Origin: Mycobacteroides chelonae
GTDB taxonomy: Bacteria; Actinomycetota; Actinomycetes; Mycobacteriales; Mycobacteriaceae
Direction of reading: 5' to 3'
Assembly: GCA_014204435.1 (NCBI GenBank)
Contig: JACHLF010000001.1
Coordinates: 62,001 to 126,000 of the forward strand
Length of the DNA: 64,000 bases
This document shows positions 27,499 to 36,526 of the stretch, one piece after another. A program made the position numbers and the translations under genes. The notes beneath the pieces were generated by a model. The model was not told the origin of the DNA. It searched no databases and saw only the letters and a list, made by a program, of their open reading frames with translations. The first letter of the stretch is position 1. Each line of letters begins with the position of its first letter.

Positions 27499-27837
27499 TC
27501 AGTACTTGTGGCAGCTGCGTACCATCTGCTGGAAGACAGGGATGACGTACTCGATGCCCTGGTTGCCTCTGACTTGGTTGATCATGCTCACGCGCCTGTC
27601 TTTCGGTGCGCCGAGGAACTCTCGCATGAACTGCTGGTTGGGTGGCGACGCGTCGAAGTACTCCGCGGCCATCGGGTTCTCCGCGTGCAGTGCCGCGTTC
27701 GCTTGATCGTACGTACAGGTGCTGTTCACCATCTCGTCGGTAACGGGGTCTGCGGATGCCAGACCGGCTCCGGCGCTCAACGCCATGGTGATAACGCCAA
27801 CGGCTGCAATAGTTTTCGTCAGTGACAGTTTGTTCAT
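27499..27837 (-). CDS. Secreted hemophore-related protein (Rv0203-like fold family)
   Basis: 112 residues from ATG 27837 with GAGGAGG upstream. The signal peptide is clear (TIAAVGVITMALSAGAGLASADP, cleavage near ASA-DP). The mature 80-residue part has the pattern STCTYDQANAALHAENP...FMREFLGAPKDRR...VRSCHKY, with one Cys near each end, as in the helical mycobacterial hemophore/haem-binding family. Haem binding itself is not shown. It sits inside the GPL locus between mmpL4b and rmlA, transcribed against the transporter operon; a link to GPL is unproven. Confidence 0.7.
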   Translation of the reverse strand: MNKLSLTKTIAAVGVITMALSAGAGLASADPVTDEMVNSTCTYDQANAALHAENPMAAEYFDASPPNQQFMREFLGAPKDRRVSMINQVRGNQGIEYVIPVFQQMVRSCHKY

Positions 27838-27972
27838 ATACTCAGGTGCCTCCTCGTGCCGACCACATCAACTTTACGTATTCAGCCATGCTCAAGGCCT
27901 AGGGTGTTCTCAGGCCCATACCTATTGATACGTCCCACGATCCATTGTGTTACGGCCAGCGAGAACATTGGC

Positions 27973-28839
27973 CTATTTCCGCTGCAAGAGCTGAAGTAGG
28001 TAACTTCCATACCCAGATTTGAGTAGCTTTTGGGCACGGGCGGCAAGTTGATCGTCATTGATGAAACCGGCGCGCCACGCAATTTCTTCCGGCACGCCGA
28101 TTTTCAGACCCTGGCGGCGTTCGATGGTGCGGACGTAGTCGCTGGCATCCAGCAGCGAATCGACGGTACCGGTGTCCAACCAGGCCGTTCCACGCGGTAG
28201 GACTTCGACGGAGAGTCGGCCCTGATCCAGGTAGATCTGGTTGATCTCCGTTATCTCGTATTCGCCACGCGCGGACTTCTGTAGCGAGCGCGCGATCTCG
28301 ATGACGTCGTTGTCGTAGAAGTACAACCCGGGAACCGCGTACTGAGACTTCGGGGACGCGGGCTTTTCTTCCAGGGAGAGGGGAACCCCAGCGGCGTCGA
28401 ACTCGACCACACCGTATGCCGACGGATTGGCTACCCAGTAAGCGAAAATCGCGCCACCGTCGATGCTCTCGAACCTGCGCAGACTCGTGCCCAGGCCGGG
28501 TCCGTAGAAGACGTTGTCGCCCAGCGCGAGCATGGCCGTGTCGGTGCCGATGTGCTCGGCCCCGATGACGAATGCCTGTGCCAGCCCCTCGGGTTCGGGC
28601 TGTACGGCGTAGCTCAGGTTGATACCGAATGCCGAGCCGTCGCCGAGGAGGCGTTCGAATGCCGGAGCATCAGCGGGCGTGGTGATCACCAGAATGTCGC
28701 GGACTCCGGCCATGATCAGTGTTGACAACGGGTAGTAGACCAGCGGTTTGTCATAGACCGGCAGCAGCTGCTTGCTCACACCCGTCGTGATCGGGTGCAG
28801 ACGAGTACCCGAACCGCCTGCGAGAATGATGCCGCGCAA
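27973..28839 (-). CDS. rmlA: Glucose-1-phosphate thymidylyltransferase
   Basis: 288 residues, full length. It makes dTDP-glucose, the first step towards dTDP-rhamnose and dTDP-6-deoxytalose used on GPLs. The nucleotide-binding start is [38 protein letters not shown] and [20 protein letters not shown] are the other signature blocks. TTG 28839 has GGAGCAG upstream. GPL loci of this group carry their own rmlA besides the housekeeping copy needed for cell-wall rhamnose; no rmlB, rmlC or rmlD by clear signature accompanies it here. Confidence 0.93.
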   Translation of the reverse strand: MRGIILAGGSGTRLHPITTGVSKQLLPVYDKPLVYYPLSTLIMAGVRDILVITTPADAPAFERLLGDGSAFGINLSYAVQPEPEGLAQAFVIGAEHIGTDTAMLALGDNVFYGPGLGTSLRRFESIDGGAIFAYWVANPSAYGVVEFDAAGVPLSLEEKPASPKSQYAVPGLYFYDNDVIEIARSLQKSARGEYEITEINQIYLDQGRLSVEVLPRGTAWLDTGTVDSLLDASDYVRTIERRQGLKIGVPEEIAWRAGFINDDQLAARAQKLLKSGYGSYLLQLLQRK

Positions 28840-29319
28840 TGTCTGCTCCTACTCGACGACAAATACGAAGGATTCGTTGAGTTACGTTGCGGCGGGGACT
28901 TTTCTGCATCGTCTTAGCGCAACATGGGCCACTCTATCGCGTATGCAGACCAGATGCCGGTGGAACCAAATGTTGGTAGCGGTGGTGCGAGTACGTCGCG
29001 CAACGGCGGACCTGGACCAGTCCGTCAGGAGTGTGCGGCGCGTGTGTGTTTTGCGATGGGATAGCGCGGGACTCGCAGCGCCAGAGGCCTCGCTGCTATC
29101 ACATTGCCGCCTGCAATCGGAGTAGTTATTTTACCTGTGACAATCCGTGAAATCGAATTCATTCGACCATAGCCACATGCCTGTCGTGGAATTTGGAGAC
29201 GCATGTGCGCTCATGATGTCGAGGCTATCCGTAGCGCGTCAGATCGGTCATAATGACCGGCAGCACTGAGGGCCATTCTGCGAGTACGCGCGCACATATT
29301 TCGGGGAGGTCGAGACGTC
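28840..29319. other. Intergenic stretch upstream of rmlA
   Basis: About 480 bases between rmlA (leftward) and a glycosyltransferase relic. It should contain the rmlA promoter. Short frames here match no family. No repeat or RNA recognised. Confidence 0.4.
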
Positions 29320-29488
29320 ATGAAATTTGCCATGGCAAGCTACGGCTCCCTGGTCTCGGATCAGCGCGAGATCCTCACTCCTGAATGTGCCACTCGGTCG
29401 CGGGTGCGATCGCCCCCGTATGTCCAAGCTGCATGAGAGTCTCAAGAGAGCAGCCGATCTGCTGGAGGCGAGAGCTTCCCATGCATAG
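29320..29488 (+). pseudogene. Relic of a GPL-type glycosyltransferase (both ends kept, middle lost)
   Basis: After a good GGGGAGGT site, ATG 29320 begins MKFAMASYGS, closely matching the first residues of the intact glycosyltransferases in this window (MKFVLASYGTRG and MNFALACYGTRG). That frame decays within about 40 codons. In another frame, RMSKLHESLKRAADLLEARASHA runs to TAG 29486-29488 and matches their C-terminal end (RMTSPEDSVVKAADLFE). About 1.1 kb of coding sequence between the two ends is missing, so this is the scar of a third glycosyltransferase gene. Confidence 0.75.
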
Positions 29489-29628
29489 GTCGGTTGCCAA
29501 TCGGCTGCTGCCTGTAGCGGATGATCTTCGTACGACGGAACCGCCATCATCGATATCATTGACCCGGAACGCATTACCGGTGCGTGCCGGTCACCTAACT
29601 GCTCTGAAAAGAACGGGAGGCGTCGGCC

Positions 29629-30702
29629 TTGTCAAAATCCGTGCTCATTTCCGGTGGCGCAGGGTTCATCGGATCCGCGCTGTCGTCCCGCCTCGTGCAG
29701 GCGGGATACGACGTCGCGGTGATGGACGTCCTGCACCCGCAGGTACACGCCAGGGGACGTGATATCGACCTGCCGTCGTCGGTGCGTTTGTTCACCGGAG
29801 ACGTCACCCACGCGCCCGACTGGGATGCGGTACTACGCCTGTTCGAGCCCTCCCAGATCATCCACTTGGCTGCGGAGACGGGTACGGCGCAGTCTCTTTC
29901 GGAGGCAACGCGCCATGGCTCGGTCAACGTGGTCGGCACCACCCAGCTCCTTGATGCCCTGAGCCGTTCGGGGCTGGTGCCGGACCAGTTGGTGCTCGCG
30001 TCGTCGCGTGCGGTGTACGGCGAAGGCGCCTGGCAGTCCGGGGCACAGGTGTTCTATCCGCGGCCGCGTAGCCACGCGCAGCTACTTGCCGGCGAGTGGG
30101 ATCCGAAGGGGCCTGCCGGTGAATCGGCGATGTCTCTGCCCAGCTGCGCGGGTCGTACGGAGCCCCGCCCGACCAATGTCTATGCGGGCACCAAGCTTGC
30201 CCAGGAACACTTGCTGGCAGCGTGGACCGCAGCCCACGACACCAATCTGAGTGTCCTGCGTCTACAGAACGTCTACGGGCCCGGTCAATCGCTCACCAAT
30301 TCTTACACCGGAATCGTCACGCTTTTCGCACGGTTGGCACGCGAGAAACAATCGCTGGAGGTGTACGAGGACGGACGGATAGTCCGTGACTTCGTGTTCA
30401 TCGACGATGTTGTCGATGCGCTCTTCGCGGCGGTACACGCACCTGCCGTCGCGCGCCGTACCCTTGATATCGGTTCCGGCACTGCGACAACCATTCACGA
30501 TCTGGCCCGCAAGGTCGCCGATGTCTGCGCGGCGCCCGAACCCGTCGTCGTCAGCAAGTTTCGCGACGGGGATGTGCGTGCGGCAAGCTGCGATATCGAC
30601 CCGGCAACCGAACACCTTGCCTGGAGCCCGAAGTGGTCGCTGGAGGATGGTCTGCAGGCCCTTCTCGAATGGATCGACAAAGACTGCCCGAATCGTTTTT
30701 GA
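29629..30702 (+). CDS. NAD-dependent epimerase/reductase (extended SDR), probable deoxysugar enzyme
   Basis: 357 residues. The Rossmann glycine motif SGGAGFIGSAL is at the start; HLAAETGTAQS, SSRAVYG and the catalytic YAGTK (Tyr-x-x-x-Lys) follow, with RLQNVYGPGQS and RDFVFIDDV in the sugar-binding half. TTG 29629 has GGGAGG eight bases upstream. Beside rmlA and the sugar-transfer genes, it most likely acts on a dTDP-4-keto-6-deoxysugar on the way to 6-deoxytalose or rhamnose (the role proposed for epimerases of GPL loci). The exact step, epimerisation or 4-keto reduction, cannot be read from the sequence. Confidence 0.85.
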   Translation: MSKSVLISGGAGFIGSALSSRLVQAGYDVAVMDVLHPQVHARGRDIDLPSSVRLFTGDVTHAPDWDAVLRLFEPSQIIHLAAETGTAQSLSEATRHGSVNVVGTTQLLDALSRSGLVPDQLVLASSRAVYGEGAWQSGAQVFYPRPRSHAQLLAGEWDPKGPAGESAMSLPSCAGRTEPRPTNVYAGTKLAQEHLLAAWTAAHDTNLSVLRLQNVYGPGQSLTNSYTGIVTLFARLAREKQSLEVYEDGRIVRDFVFIDDVVDALFAAVHAPAVARRTLDIGSGTATTIHDLARKVADVCAAPEPVVVSKFRDGDVRAASCDIDPATEHLAWSPKWSLEDGLQALLEWIDKDCPNRF

Positions 30703-30866
30703 GCGGGCCGGCACCTGATCGTGGATTGGGGGCAGGCCATCCGCAGTACTCATGAATCATCATTTGTGACAATGTTTTTCGAATCCGGTGTGGAAACTCC
30801 GGAAAGCGTGATCAGGGACTGGGATGGCGATACGATGACGCTCCCAGCGAATAGTGGCGGAGGCGC

Positions 30867-31997
30867 ATGAAGCTCGGTTCTGTATTCGATCCGCGAAACA
30901 ACGCGCTGAACGCATGTCGACTCGCGCTGGCCACCGAGGTGATCCTTTTCCACTCGTTCCCGCTCACGGGGCGTGTGGTGGAATCACACGCAATACTTCA
31001 ACTGCTGTTCTCGGTGGGAGTTGACGGATTCTTCGCGCTTTCAGGCTTTCTGATCACCGCAAGTTGGCTCCGCGACCCCAACGCGCGTGATTACTTCGTG
31101 GCTCGGGCTCTCCGAATCCTGCCGGGCTATTACGTCGTTCTCGCGGTGACGGCGTTTGTCATCGCGCCGCTGAGCGTGATGATCCAGGGCGGCCCCGCGG
31201 CGAGGCTGCTCTTCTCCAGTGCGCCGATCGAGTACGTGTTGAAGAACAGTGCGCTGGTGCAGCTCCAGTTCGACGTAGGCGGGACACCACGCGATATTCC
31301 CTACGCGGGAATCTGGAACGCGTCTTTGTGGTCGCTCGTTTTCGAGGTGATGTGCTACATCGCGGTGGCTGGACTCGGTCTGTTGGGGCTCGCGAGCCGT
31401 CGATGGACCGCGCCCGTGATATTGATCCTGGCAACGATTGCGGCGATCTTATTGCCGCCGCTGACTTTCCCCGGGGTATGGACCATCCCGCAACTGGCGG
31501 TGCGGAGCGCCATCATGTTTTCCGCTGGTGCGCTCTTGTATCAGTGGCGAGACGTGATACCGGCACGCTGGTCACTTGTGGCGGTGAGCGTGGTGATCGT
31601 GCTGGCTTCAGGCATGTTGCCCGATTATCGGGTGATCGGTGCGCTCCCGCTCGCGTACGCCGTCGTGGTGTCGGGCGTGCTGATCAAGAACAGGCGCATG
31701 AACATCCACACGGACTTGTCCTACGGCGTCTATATATATGCCTCTCCCACCCAGCAGTTATTGGCCGTCGCGGGGTTGTGCAGCTTGAATCCTTTTATTT
31801 TCTTTGGTATTTCGACGGCGGCAACGTTGGTACCCGCGGCATTCAGCTGGTTCCTGGTCGAGAAGCGCGCATTGGCGCTCAAATCTGGGCTCAAGCGGAA
31901 GCGTGCCGGCACCTCCACCGCGAGTCTCAGTGCGCCGGCGTCCGCGGATGTCTCGGCGCCGCGTGAACGCGCGCTGTCGCCACAGGAAGACGGTTAG
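30867..31997 (+). CDS. GPL O-acetyltransferase (acyltransferase-3 family), first copy
   Basis: 376 residues and about ten hydrophobic segments, of the OafA/acyltransferase-3 membrane family. The family signature region FDPRNNALNACRLALATEVILFHSFPLTG contains the conserved His in the first helix, then VGVDGFFALSGFLITASWLRDP and RALRILPGYY. GGAGG is just before ATG 30867. It shares most motifs with the acyltransferase at 34488. In M. abscessus two such enzymes (Atf1 and Atf2) acetylate the 6-deoxytalose of GPL in sequence. I do not assign the number here. Confidence 0.9.
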   Translation: MKLGSVFDPRNNALNACRLALATEVILFHSFPLTGRVVESHAILQLLFSVGVDGFFALSGFLITASWLRDPNARDYFVARALRILPGYYVVLAVTAFVIAPLSVMIQGGPAARLLFSSAPIEYVLKNSALVQLQFDVGGTPRDIPYAGIWNASLWSLVFEVMCYIAVAGLGLLGLASRRWTAPVILILATIAAILLPPLTFPGVWTIPQLAVRSAIMFSAGALLYQWRDVIPARWSLVAVSVVIVLASGMLPDYRVIGALPLAYAVVVSGVLIKNRRMNIHTDLSYGVYIYASPTQQLLAVAGLCSLNPFIFFGISTAATLVPAAFSWFLVEKRALALKSGLKRKRAGTSTASLSAPASADVSAPRERALSPQEDG

Positions 31998-32108
31998 TAT
32001 GGCGATGTTGCCGGAAACTTGTCGGTAGGCTGATTTGTATGGCATTTCGGAATCTGAGAACGAGCTGTGTTTTTCAAACGTCAAAGAACAGCAAAGGATT
32101 CCGTGAAC

Positions 32109-32241
32109 ATGCCGCTCTTTCGCCTGGCTCTGCAGCGCAAGCCGCCATCCGTAGCGCGACGTTATCCGCACGGGGGGCGTCGCCGGATGGCCCTAGTGAG
32201 CCTCATGTATTTGGCGACATTCGTTCATAAGAATTTTTGAC
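32109..32241 (+). pseudogene. N-terminal relic of a sugar O-methyltransferase
   Basis: ATG 32109 starts a 43-codon frame, MPLFRLALQRKPPSVARRYP then GGRRRM, that parallels the start of the intact methyltransferase at 58957 (FFHLALQSKPPYITRRYP...GRRRMRDALG). After RRRM the similarity ends and the frame closes at TGA 32239-32241, so the whole SAM-binding domain is gone. It is the scar of a paralogous gene lost from this position between an acyltransferase and a TylF-type gene. Confidence 0.75.
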
Positions 32242-32366
32242 AGATTCCGCTGAAAATGCATTCCTCGCAAGGGAGTAGCCAGGCTCGAAACGCGTCGATG
32301 GAGTCGTGAGGGCGGCTATTCTTAGCGCTGGGACGGGACACCGGCACTTCGAGATAGGGGCAGTTC

Positions 32367-33173
32367 TTGACCGTGACCAATTACGACACCCGATCCGCTT
32401 ATCTGGATCTGCTTCGTCAGGACCTCACCAGATACGGAGTTGACGAACTTGTGCCAGTGGGTTGGAACTGGCTGCACCGTCCCTTTGTGAAATTTGGCGA
32501 CTACGTGCTGGTGCGCAAACGTCCGTTCGACGCGCGCAAGCGGGACCTCGGTCTGGACTGGCCGGCCGATGCGCTGACGATGATCGGCATGCAGCGCCTC
32601 AAGAGTCTGCAGCAGTGCGTAGAGATTGCTCTCGCCGATGACGTACCCGGAGACCTCGTCGAATGCGGCGTATGGCGTGGCGGCGCGTCGATCTTGATGC
32701 GTGCGGTGCTGGCCGCGTATGGGGACACCACACGCAACGTCTGGCTTTGCGATTCGTTCGAGGGCGTGCCTCCTCCCGACACCGCGCACTACACGGCGGA
32801 CAAGGGAGACAGGCTGCACCTTGCGGCGCCCATCCTGGCGGTGACGGAAAAAAATGTCAGGGCGAATTTCCAACGCTACGGGTTGTTGGACGAGCAAGTT
32901 CGTTTTGTCCCCGGCTGGTTCAAAGACACGCTGCACGATGCTCCGATCGAACAAATCGCGGTATTGCGGCTGGACGGCGACCTCTACGAATCCACCATCC
33001 AGGCGCTCGACGGGCTCTACGCGCGTTTGTCTCCCGGAGGCTTCTGCATCATCGATGATTACCATGCGCTTGACTCGTGCAAACAAGCCGTCACGGATTA
33101 TCGAACGAAGCACGGGATAACCGCGGAGATCGTGGAAATTGACGGTACCGGTGTGTTTTGGCGTAAGGAATGA
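32367..33173 (+). CDS. TylF/macrocin-type O-methyltransferase (probable rhamnosyl O-methyltransferase)
   Basis: 268 residues of the TylF family. The SAM site is DLVECGVWRGGAS with the following LCDSFEG; the metal-binding acidic residues lie in LDGDLYEST and IIDDYHALD. Related enzymes in GPL loci (Rmt) methylate rhamnose hydroxyls. TTG 32367 lies seven bases after AGGGG; GTG 32373 is the alternative. It is followed closely by a glycosyltransferase and acyltransferase on the same strand, probably one operon for sugar decoration. The hydroxyl methylated is not predictable. Confidence 0.88.
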   Translation: MTVTNYDTRSAYLDLLRQDLTRYGVDELVPVGWNWLHRPFVKFGDYVLVRKRPFDARKRDLGLDWPADALTMIGMQRLKSLQQCVEIALADDVPGDLVECGVWRGGASILMRAVLAAYGDTTRNVWLCDSFEGVPPPDTAHYTADKGDRLHLAAPILAVTEKNVRANFQRYGLLDEQVRFVPGWFKDTLHDAPIEQIAVLRLDGDLYESTIQALDGLYARLSPGGFCIIDDYHALDSCKQAVTDYRTKHGITAEIVEIDGTGVFWRKE

Positions 33174-33222
33174 CGGCGTCCTGCCCCCGGTGAACCGCGA
33201 TACCCGAAAGGCGTAAGAGGCG

Positions 33223-34491
33223 ATGAAGTTTGTGCTGGCGAGCTACGGGACGAGGGGCGATATCGAACCCTCTCTTGTTGTGGCTCGTGAACTGCAGCGC
33301 AGGGGGCACGACGTGGTCATGGCCGTGCCCCCCGACTTGATGAGCTTCACGGAATCGGCAGGGCTGGAAACCGTTTCCTACGGGTTGGATACCAAGACCT
33401 GGCTTGATGTGTATCGCAATTTCTGGACGTTCTTCTTCCACACCTTCTGGAAGGTGCGGAAGATTCGGACCATGTGGCGTCAGATGTGGGAGCTCAGCGA
33501 TGAGTGCTGGGCGCAGATGAACACAACGCTGATGTCCGCGGCCGAGGGTGCCGACGTGTTGTTCGCGGGGCAGAGCTATCAGGAACCGGCTGCGAATGTC
33601 GCTGAGTACCATGATATTCCATTGGTCACGCTTCATCACATTCCGATGCGGCCCAACGGTCAGCTGGTCACGATCCTGCCCTCGCGGCTGGGGCGTATCG
33701 CAATGACAGTCTTCGATTGGTTGGCCTGGCGTCTGAATAAGAAGGTGGAGGACACACAGCGGCGTGAGCTGCGCTTGCCGAAAGCGTCGAGTCCGTCTCC
33801 GCAGCGGATTGCACAGCGCAGTTCGTTGGAGATTCAGGGCTACGACGAGGTGTGCTTCCCTGGTCTGGCGGACGAATGGGCGCAGTGGGAGGGCTTGCGG
33901 CCGTTCGTCGGGTCACTGACCATGGCGATGACCGTGGAGGCCGACGAGGAGGTCGCCTCGTGGATCGCCGCGGGAACGCCGCCGATTTTCTTCGGATTCG
34001 GCAGCATGCCGGTTGAATCTCCGGCTGCCGCACTCGACATGATCGGTTCGGCGTGCGCCGAGCTGGGAGAGCGGGCGCTCATCGGTGCCGGGTGGAGCGA
34101 CTTTGGCGACACTCAGTTGCCCGAGCATGTGAAGGTCGTGGGCGCGGTGAATTATGCGACGGTCTTTCCGGCGTGCCGGGCCGTCGTACATCACGGGGGA
34201 TCGGGTACCACCGCAGCCAGTCTGCGTGCCGGCGTTCCCACCTTGATCTTGTCGATGGACGCCAATCAAACCCTGTGGGGCGGTCAGATCAAGAAGCTGA
34301 AGGTGGGCACCACCCGACGCTTTTCGACCACCACCCGCGAGTCGCTGGTCGCTGACCTGCAGCGAATCCTGGCGCCGGACTACATCGACCGGGCGCGTGA
34401 GCTCGCGAACGGTATGACCACACCCGGCGAGAGTGCTGTCGCAGCTGCCGACGCCATGGAACGGTTCGCGCGGGCACGGCGTTCGGCATGA
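33223..34491 (+). CDS. GPL glycosyltransferase (GT1/UGT-like), plus-strand copy
   Basis: 422 residues, GT-B fold. The N-terminal MKFVLASYGTRGDIEPSLVVARELQRRGHDVVMAVP is the acceptor-side signature; the C-terminal donor site is VVHHGGSGTTAASLRAGVPTLIL. A closely similar gene lies at 36527 on the other strand and a relic at 29320. Members of this group transfer 6-deoxytalose to alloThr or rhamnose to alaninol of the GPL core. Which transfer this one makes is not decidable by reading. ATG 33223 follows AAGAGG; its stop overlaps the next start by four bases (ATGA). Confidence 0.92.
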   Translation: MKFVLASYGTRGDIEPSLVVARELQRRGHDVVMAVPPDLMSFTESAGLETVSYGLDTKTWLDVYRNFWTFFFHTFWKVRKIRTMWRQMWELSDECWAQMNTTLMSAAEGADVLFAGQSYQEPAANVAEYHDIPLVTLHHIPMRPNGQLVTILPSRLGRIAMTVFDWLAWRLNKKVEDTQRRELRLPKASSPSPQRIAQRSSLEIQGYDEVCFPGLADEWAQWEGLRPFVGSLTMAMTVEADEEVASWIAAGTPPIFFGFGSMPVESPAAALDMIGSACAELGERALIGAGWSDFGDTQLPEHVKVVGAVNYATVFPACRAVVHHGGSGTTAASLRAGVPTLILSMDANQTLWGGQIKKLKVGTTRRFSTTTRESLVADLQRILAPDYIDRARELANGMTTPGESAVAAADAMERFARARRSA

Positions 34492-35618
34492 CTGAAGCCG
34501 GTGGGGAGCGACCGGCCAGGGGGCTGACGCTGGGTCAGGTGTTCGACCCGCGAAACAACGCGCTGAACGCATGGCGTCTGGTACTGGCAGTGAGTGTCAT
34601 CTACTGGCATTCATGGCCGCTCACCGGCCGAACGATCCCGTACCGCCCGTTCGAGCAGCTGATCGAGCAGGTGGGCGTGGATGGCTTCTTCGCGGTCTCG
34701 GGATTTCTCATCACCGCGAGCTGGCTGCGCAAACCCAAGCTTCGAGACTTCACCATCGCTCGCGGGTTACGCATCTTTCCCGGACTCTGGGTATGTCTGC
34801 TGATCATCGCTTTCGTGATTGCCCCGATCAGCGTTCTCATCCAGGGCGGCTCGGTCTCGGCATTGTTCGCGTCGCACAAACCGATCGAGTACGTGCTCAA
34901 CAACGGCCTGCTCAATGTGTACTACGCCGGGGTAGACGGCACCCCGCGGGGCGTCCCGTGGCCGGGAGTTTGGAATGGGTCTATCTGGACGCTCGTCTTC
35001 GAGATGATCTGCTACATCGCGGTTGCCGTGCTGGGTGTGGCGGGCCTACTCAAGCGGCGATGGGTTGTTCCCGCGGCATTCGTGTTCTTTCTGTGCGCCA
35101 CGGCGTATCTTTCGTATCCGGTCTTCGCGGCGACATCCATTCCGCAGATGATGGCGCGATTCGCCGTCATGTTCGCGGCCGGGGCCCTGCTGAACCAATA
35201 CAAGGACCGCATTCCCGCGCGCTGGTCTCTTGTTGCGCTCAGTGTTGTCATCGTGCTGGCGTCCGGACTGCTTGACAACTACCGGGATATCGCGGCGCTG
35301 CCATTGGCCTACGCGGTCATAGTCTCTGGCGCACTCATCCACAATCCACGACTGAATCTGCGGAACGACCTGTCCTACGGCACGTACATCTATGCATATC
35401 CCATCCAGCAACTGTTGGTGATACTGGGGCTGGGCAGCCTGAATCTGCTGTTGTTCTTCGCCATTGCGACGGCCGCTACCATACCGCTGGGGGCCTTCAG
35501 CTGGTTTGTGGTGGAAAAGCATGCGATCGCGCTGAAGTCTCGGCTTGCGCGGAAGAAGGTATCGGCAGTCGACGAGCCACCGCCCATACCGGTTGATCGC
35601 GACGCGGTCATACAGTGA
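34488..35618 (+). CDS. GPL O-acetyltransferase (acyltransferase-3 family), second copy
   Basis: 376 residues, the same length as the first copy and with the same signature (FDPRNNALNAWRLVLAVSVIYWHSWPLTG, then VGVDGFFAVSGFLITASWLRKP). It differs by a short N-terminal extension and more divergent loops and C-terminal tail. ATG 34488 overlaps the stop of the glycosyltransferase, so the two are translated together, which suggests the sugar added by that enzyme is the one acetylated (inference). Two acetyltransferases match the di-acetylated 6-deoxytalose known from M. abscessus. Confidence 0.9.
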   Translation: MTEAGGERPARGLTLGQVFDPRNNALNAWRLVLAVSVIYWHSWPLTGRTIPYRPFEQLIEQVGVDGFFAVSGFLITASWLRKPKLRDFTIARGLRIFPGLWVCLLIIAFVIAPISVLIQGGSVSALFASHKPIEYVLNNGLLNVYYAGVDGTPRGVPWPGVWNGSIWTLVFEMICYIAVAVLGVAGLLKRRWVVPAAFVFFLCATAYLSYPVFAATSIPQMMARFAVMFAAGALLNQYKDRIPARWSLVALSVVIVLASGLLDNYRDIAALPLAYAVIVSGALIHNPRLNLRNDLSYGTYIYAYPIQQLLVILGLGSLNLLLFFAIATAATIPLGAFSWFVVEKHAIALKSRLARKKVSAVDEPPPIPVDRDAVIQ

Positions 35619-35702
35619 CAACGGCCATTGATCAGCTTGTGAGCCATAGCGATTCGGTCCGATTGAATCTAATCGCTGCGTGCTTTTCTCATCTCCGTAC
35701 TG

Positions 35703-36515
35703 ATGACGGATGCTATCGTTTCCGCTGTGGCAGATGAGCTATCGCTCCGTACCCGTATCCAGCTGTGGGCGGTTCGCAAGGAGTATTGGCTTGCGCGCAC
35801 CCTTCTCCCCAAGGTCTATTCGAATGACGCGCTGGTGTGTTTCAACAGCCATGCGTTCCTTGATGATCCGGACTTTCAACGTGCCTATGAGCGCGGCGTT
35901 CGCGCACTAGGTGGCACGGACTGGTACCAGTGGCACTGGCGGGTACATGTCGGGCTCTGGGCGGCCGCGAGTGCCAACAAGGTGAAGGGCGATTTCGTCG
36001 AGTGCGGCGTCAGCTACGGATTCTTGAGCAGCGCTATCATGGAGTACCTCGACTGGGATCGGTTGGGCAAGACCTTCTACTTGCTCGACACGTTCGCGGG
36101 TCTCGATCCGCGATTCGTCAGCGCGGGTGAGCGCAATGCGGGTGCGCTAGAAAAAAGCGACAAGCTGGTGAAAAACGGCATGTACGTGAGTTCCGTGGAC
36201 AGCGTCAAGGCGAACTTCGCGCAGTGGAAGAATCAGCGCGTCATCGTCGGGGCGGTGCCGGAGACGCTGTCGGAAGTGGACGCCGAGGCGGTGGCGTTCC
36301 TGCATATCGATATGAATTGCGCTCCACCGGAAGTAGAGACGTTGCGATACTTTTGGCCGCGATTGTCACCGGGGGCGTTCGTGCTCTTGGACGACTACGC
36401 AAACCGTGGCCGCGACGAGCAGCGCATTGCCATGGACGAGGTGGCGCGCGAATTGGGTGTGCACGTGGTCGCCTTGCCGACGGGTCAGGGACTGATTATC
36501 AAGCCGCCTCAGTAG
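35703..36515 (+). CDS. TylF-type O-methyltransferase, copy A
   Basis: 270 residues. The block GDFVECGVSYGFLSS is the SAM site; LLDTFAGLD, AFLHIDMNCAPPEVE and FVLLDDYANRG carry the other SAM and metal residues. It is clearly a paralogue of the gene at 59922, sharing long stretches such as WYQWHWRVHVGLWAA, DAEAVAFLHIDMNCAPPEV and LPTGQGLIIK. It probably methylates a GPL sugar. It is the last plus-strand gene before the convergent glycosyltransferase at 36527, with only 11 bases between the two stops. Confidence 0.87.
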   Translation: MTDAIVSAVADELSLRTRIQLWAVRKEYWLARTLLPKVYSNDALVCFNSHAFLDDPDFQRAYERGVRALGGTDWYQWHWRVHVGLWAAASANKVKGDFVECGVSYGFLSSAIMEYLDWDRLGKTFYLLDTFAGLDPRFVSAGERNAGALEKSDKLVKNGMYVSSVDSVKANFAQWKNQRVIVGAVPETLSEVDAEAVAFLHIDMNCAPPEVETLRYFWPRLSPGAFVLLDDYANRGRDEQRIAMDEVARELGVHVVALPTGQGLIIKPPQ

Positions 36516-36526
36516 CGGAGCGGCCT

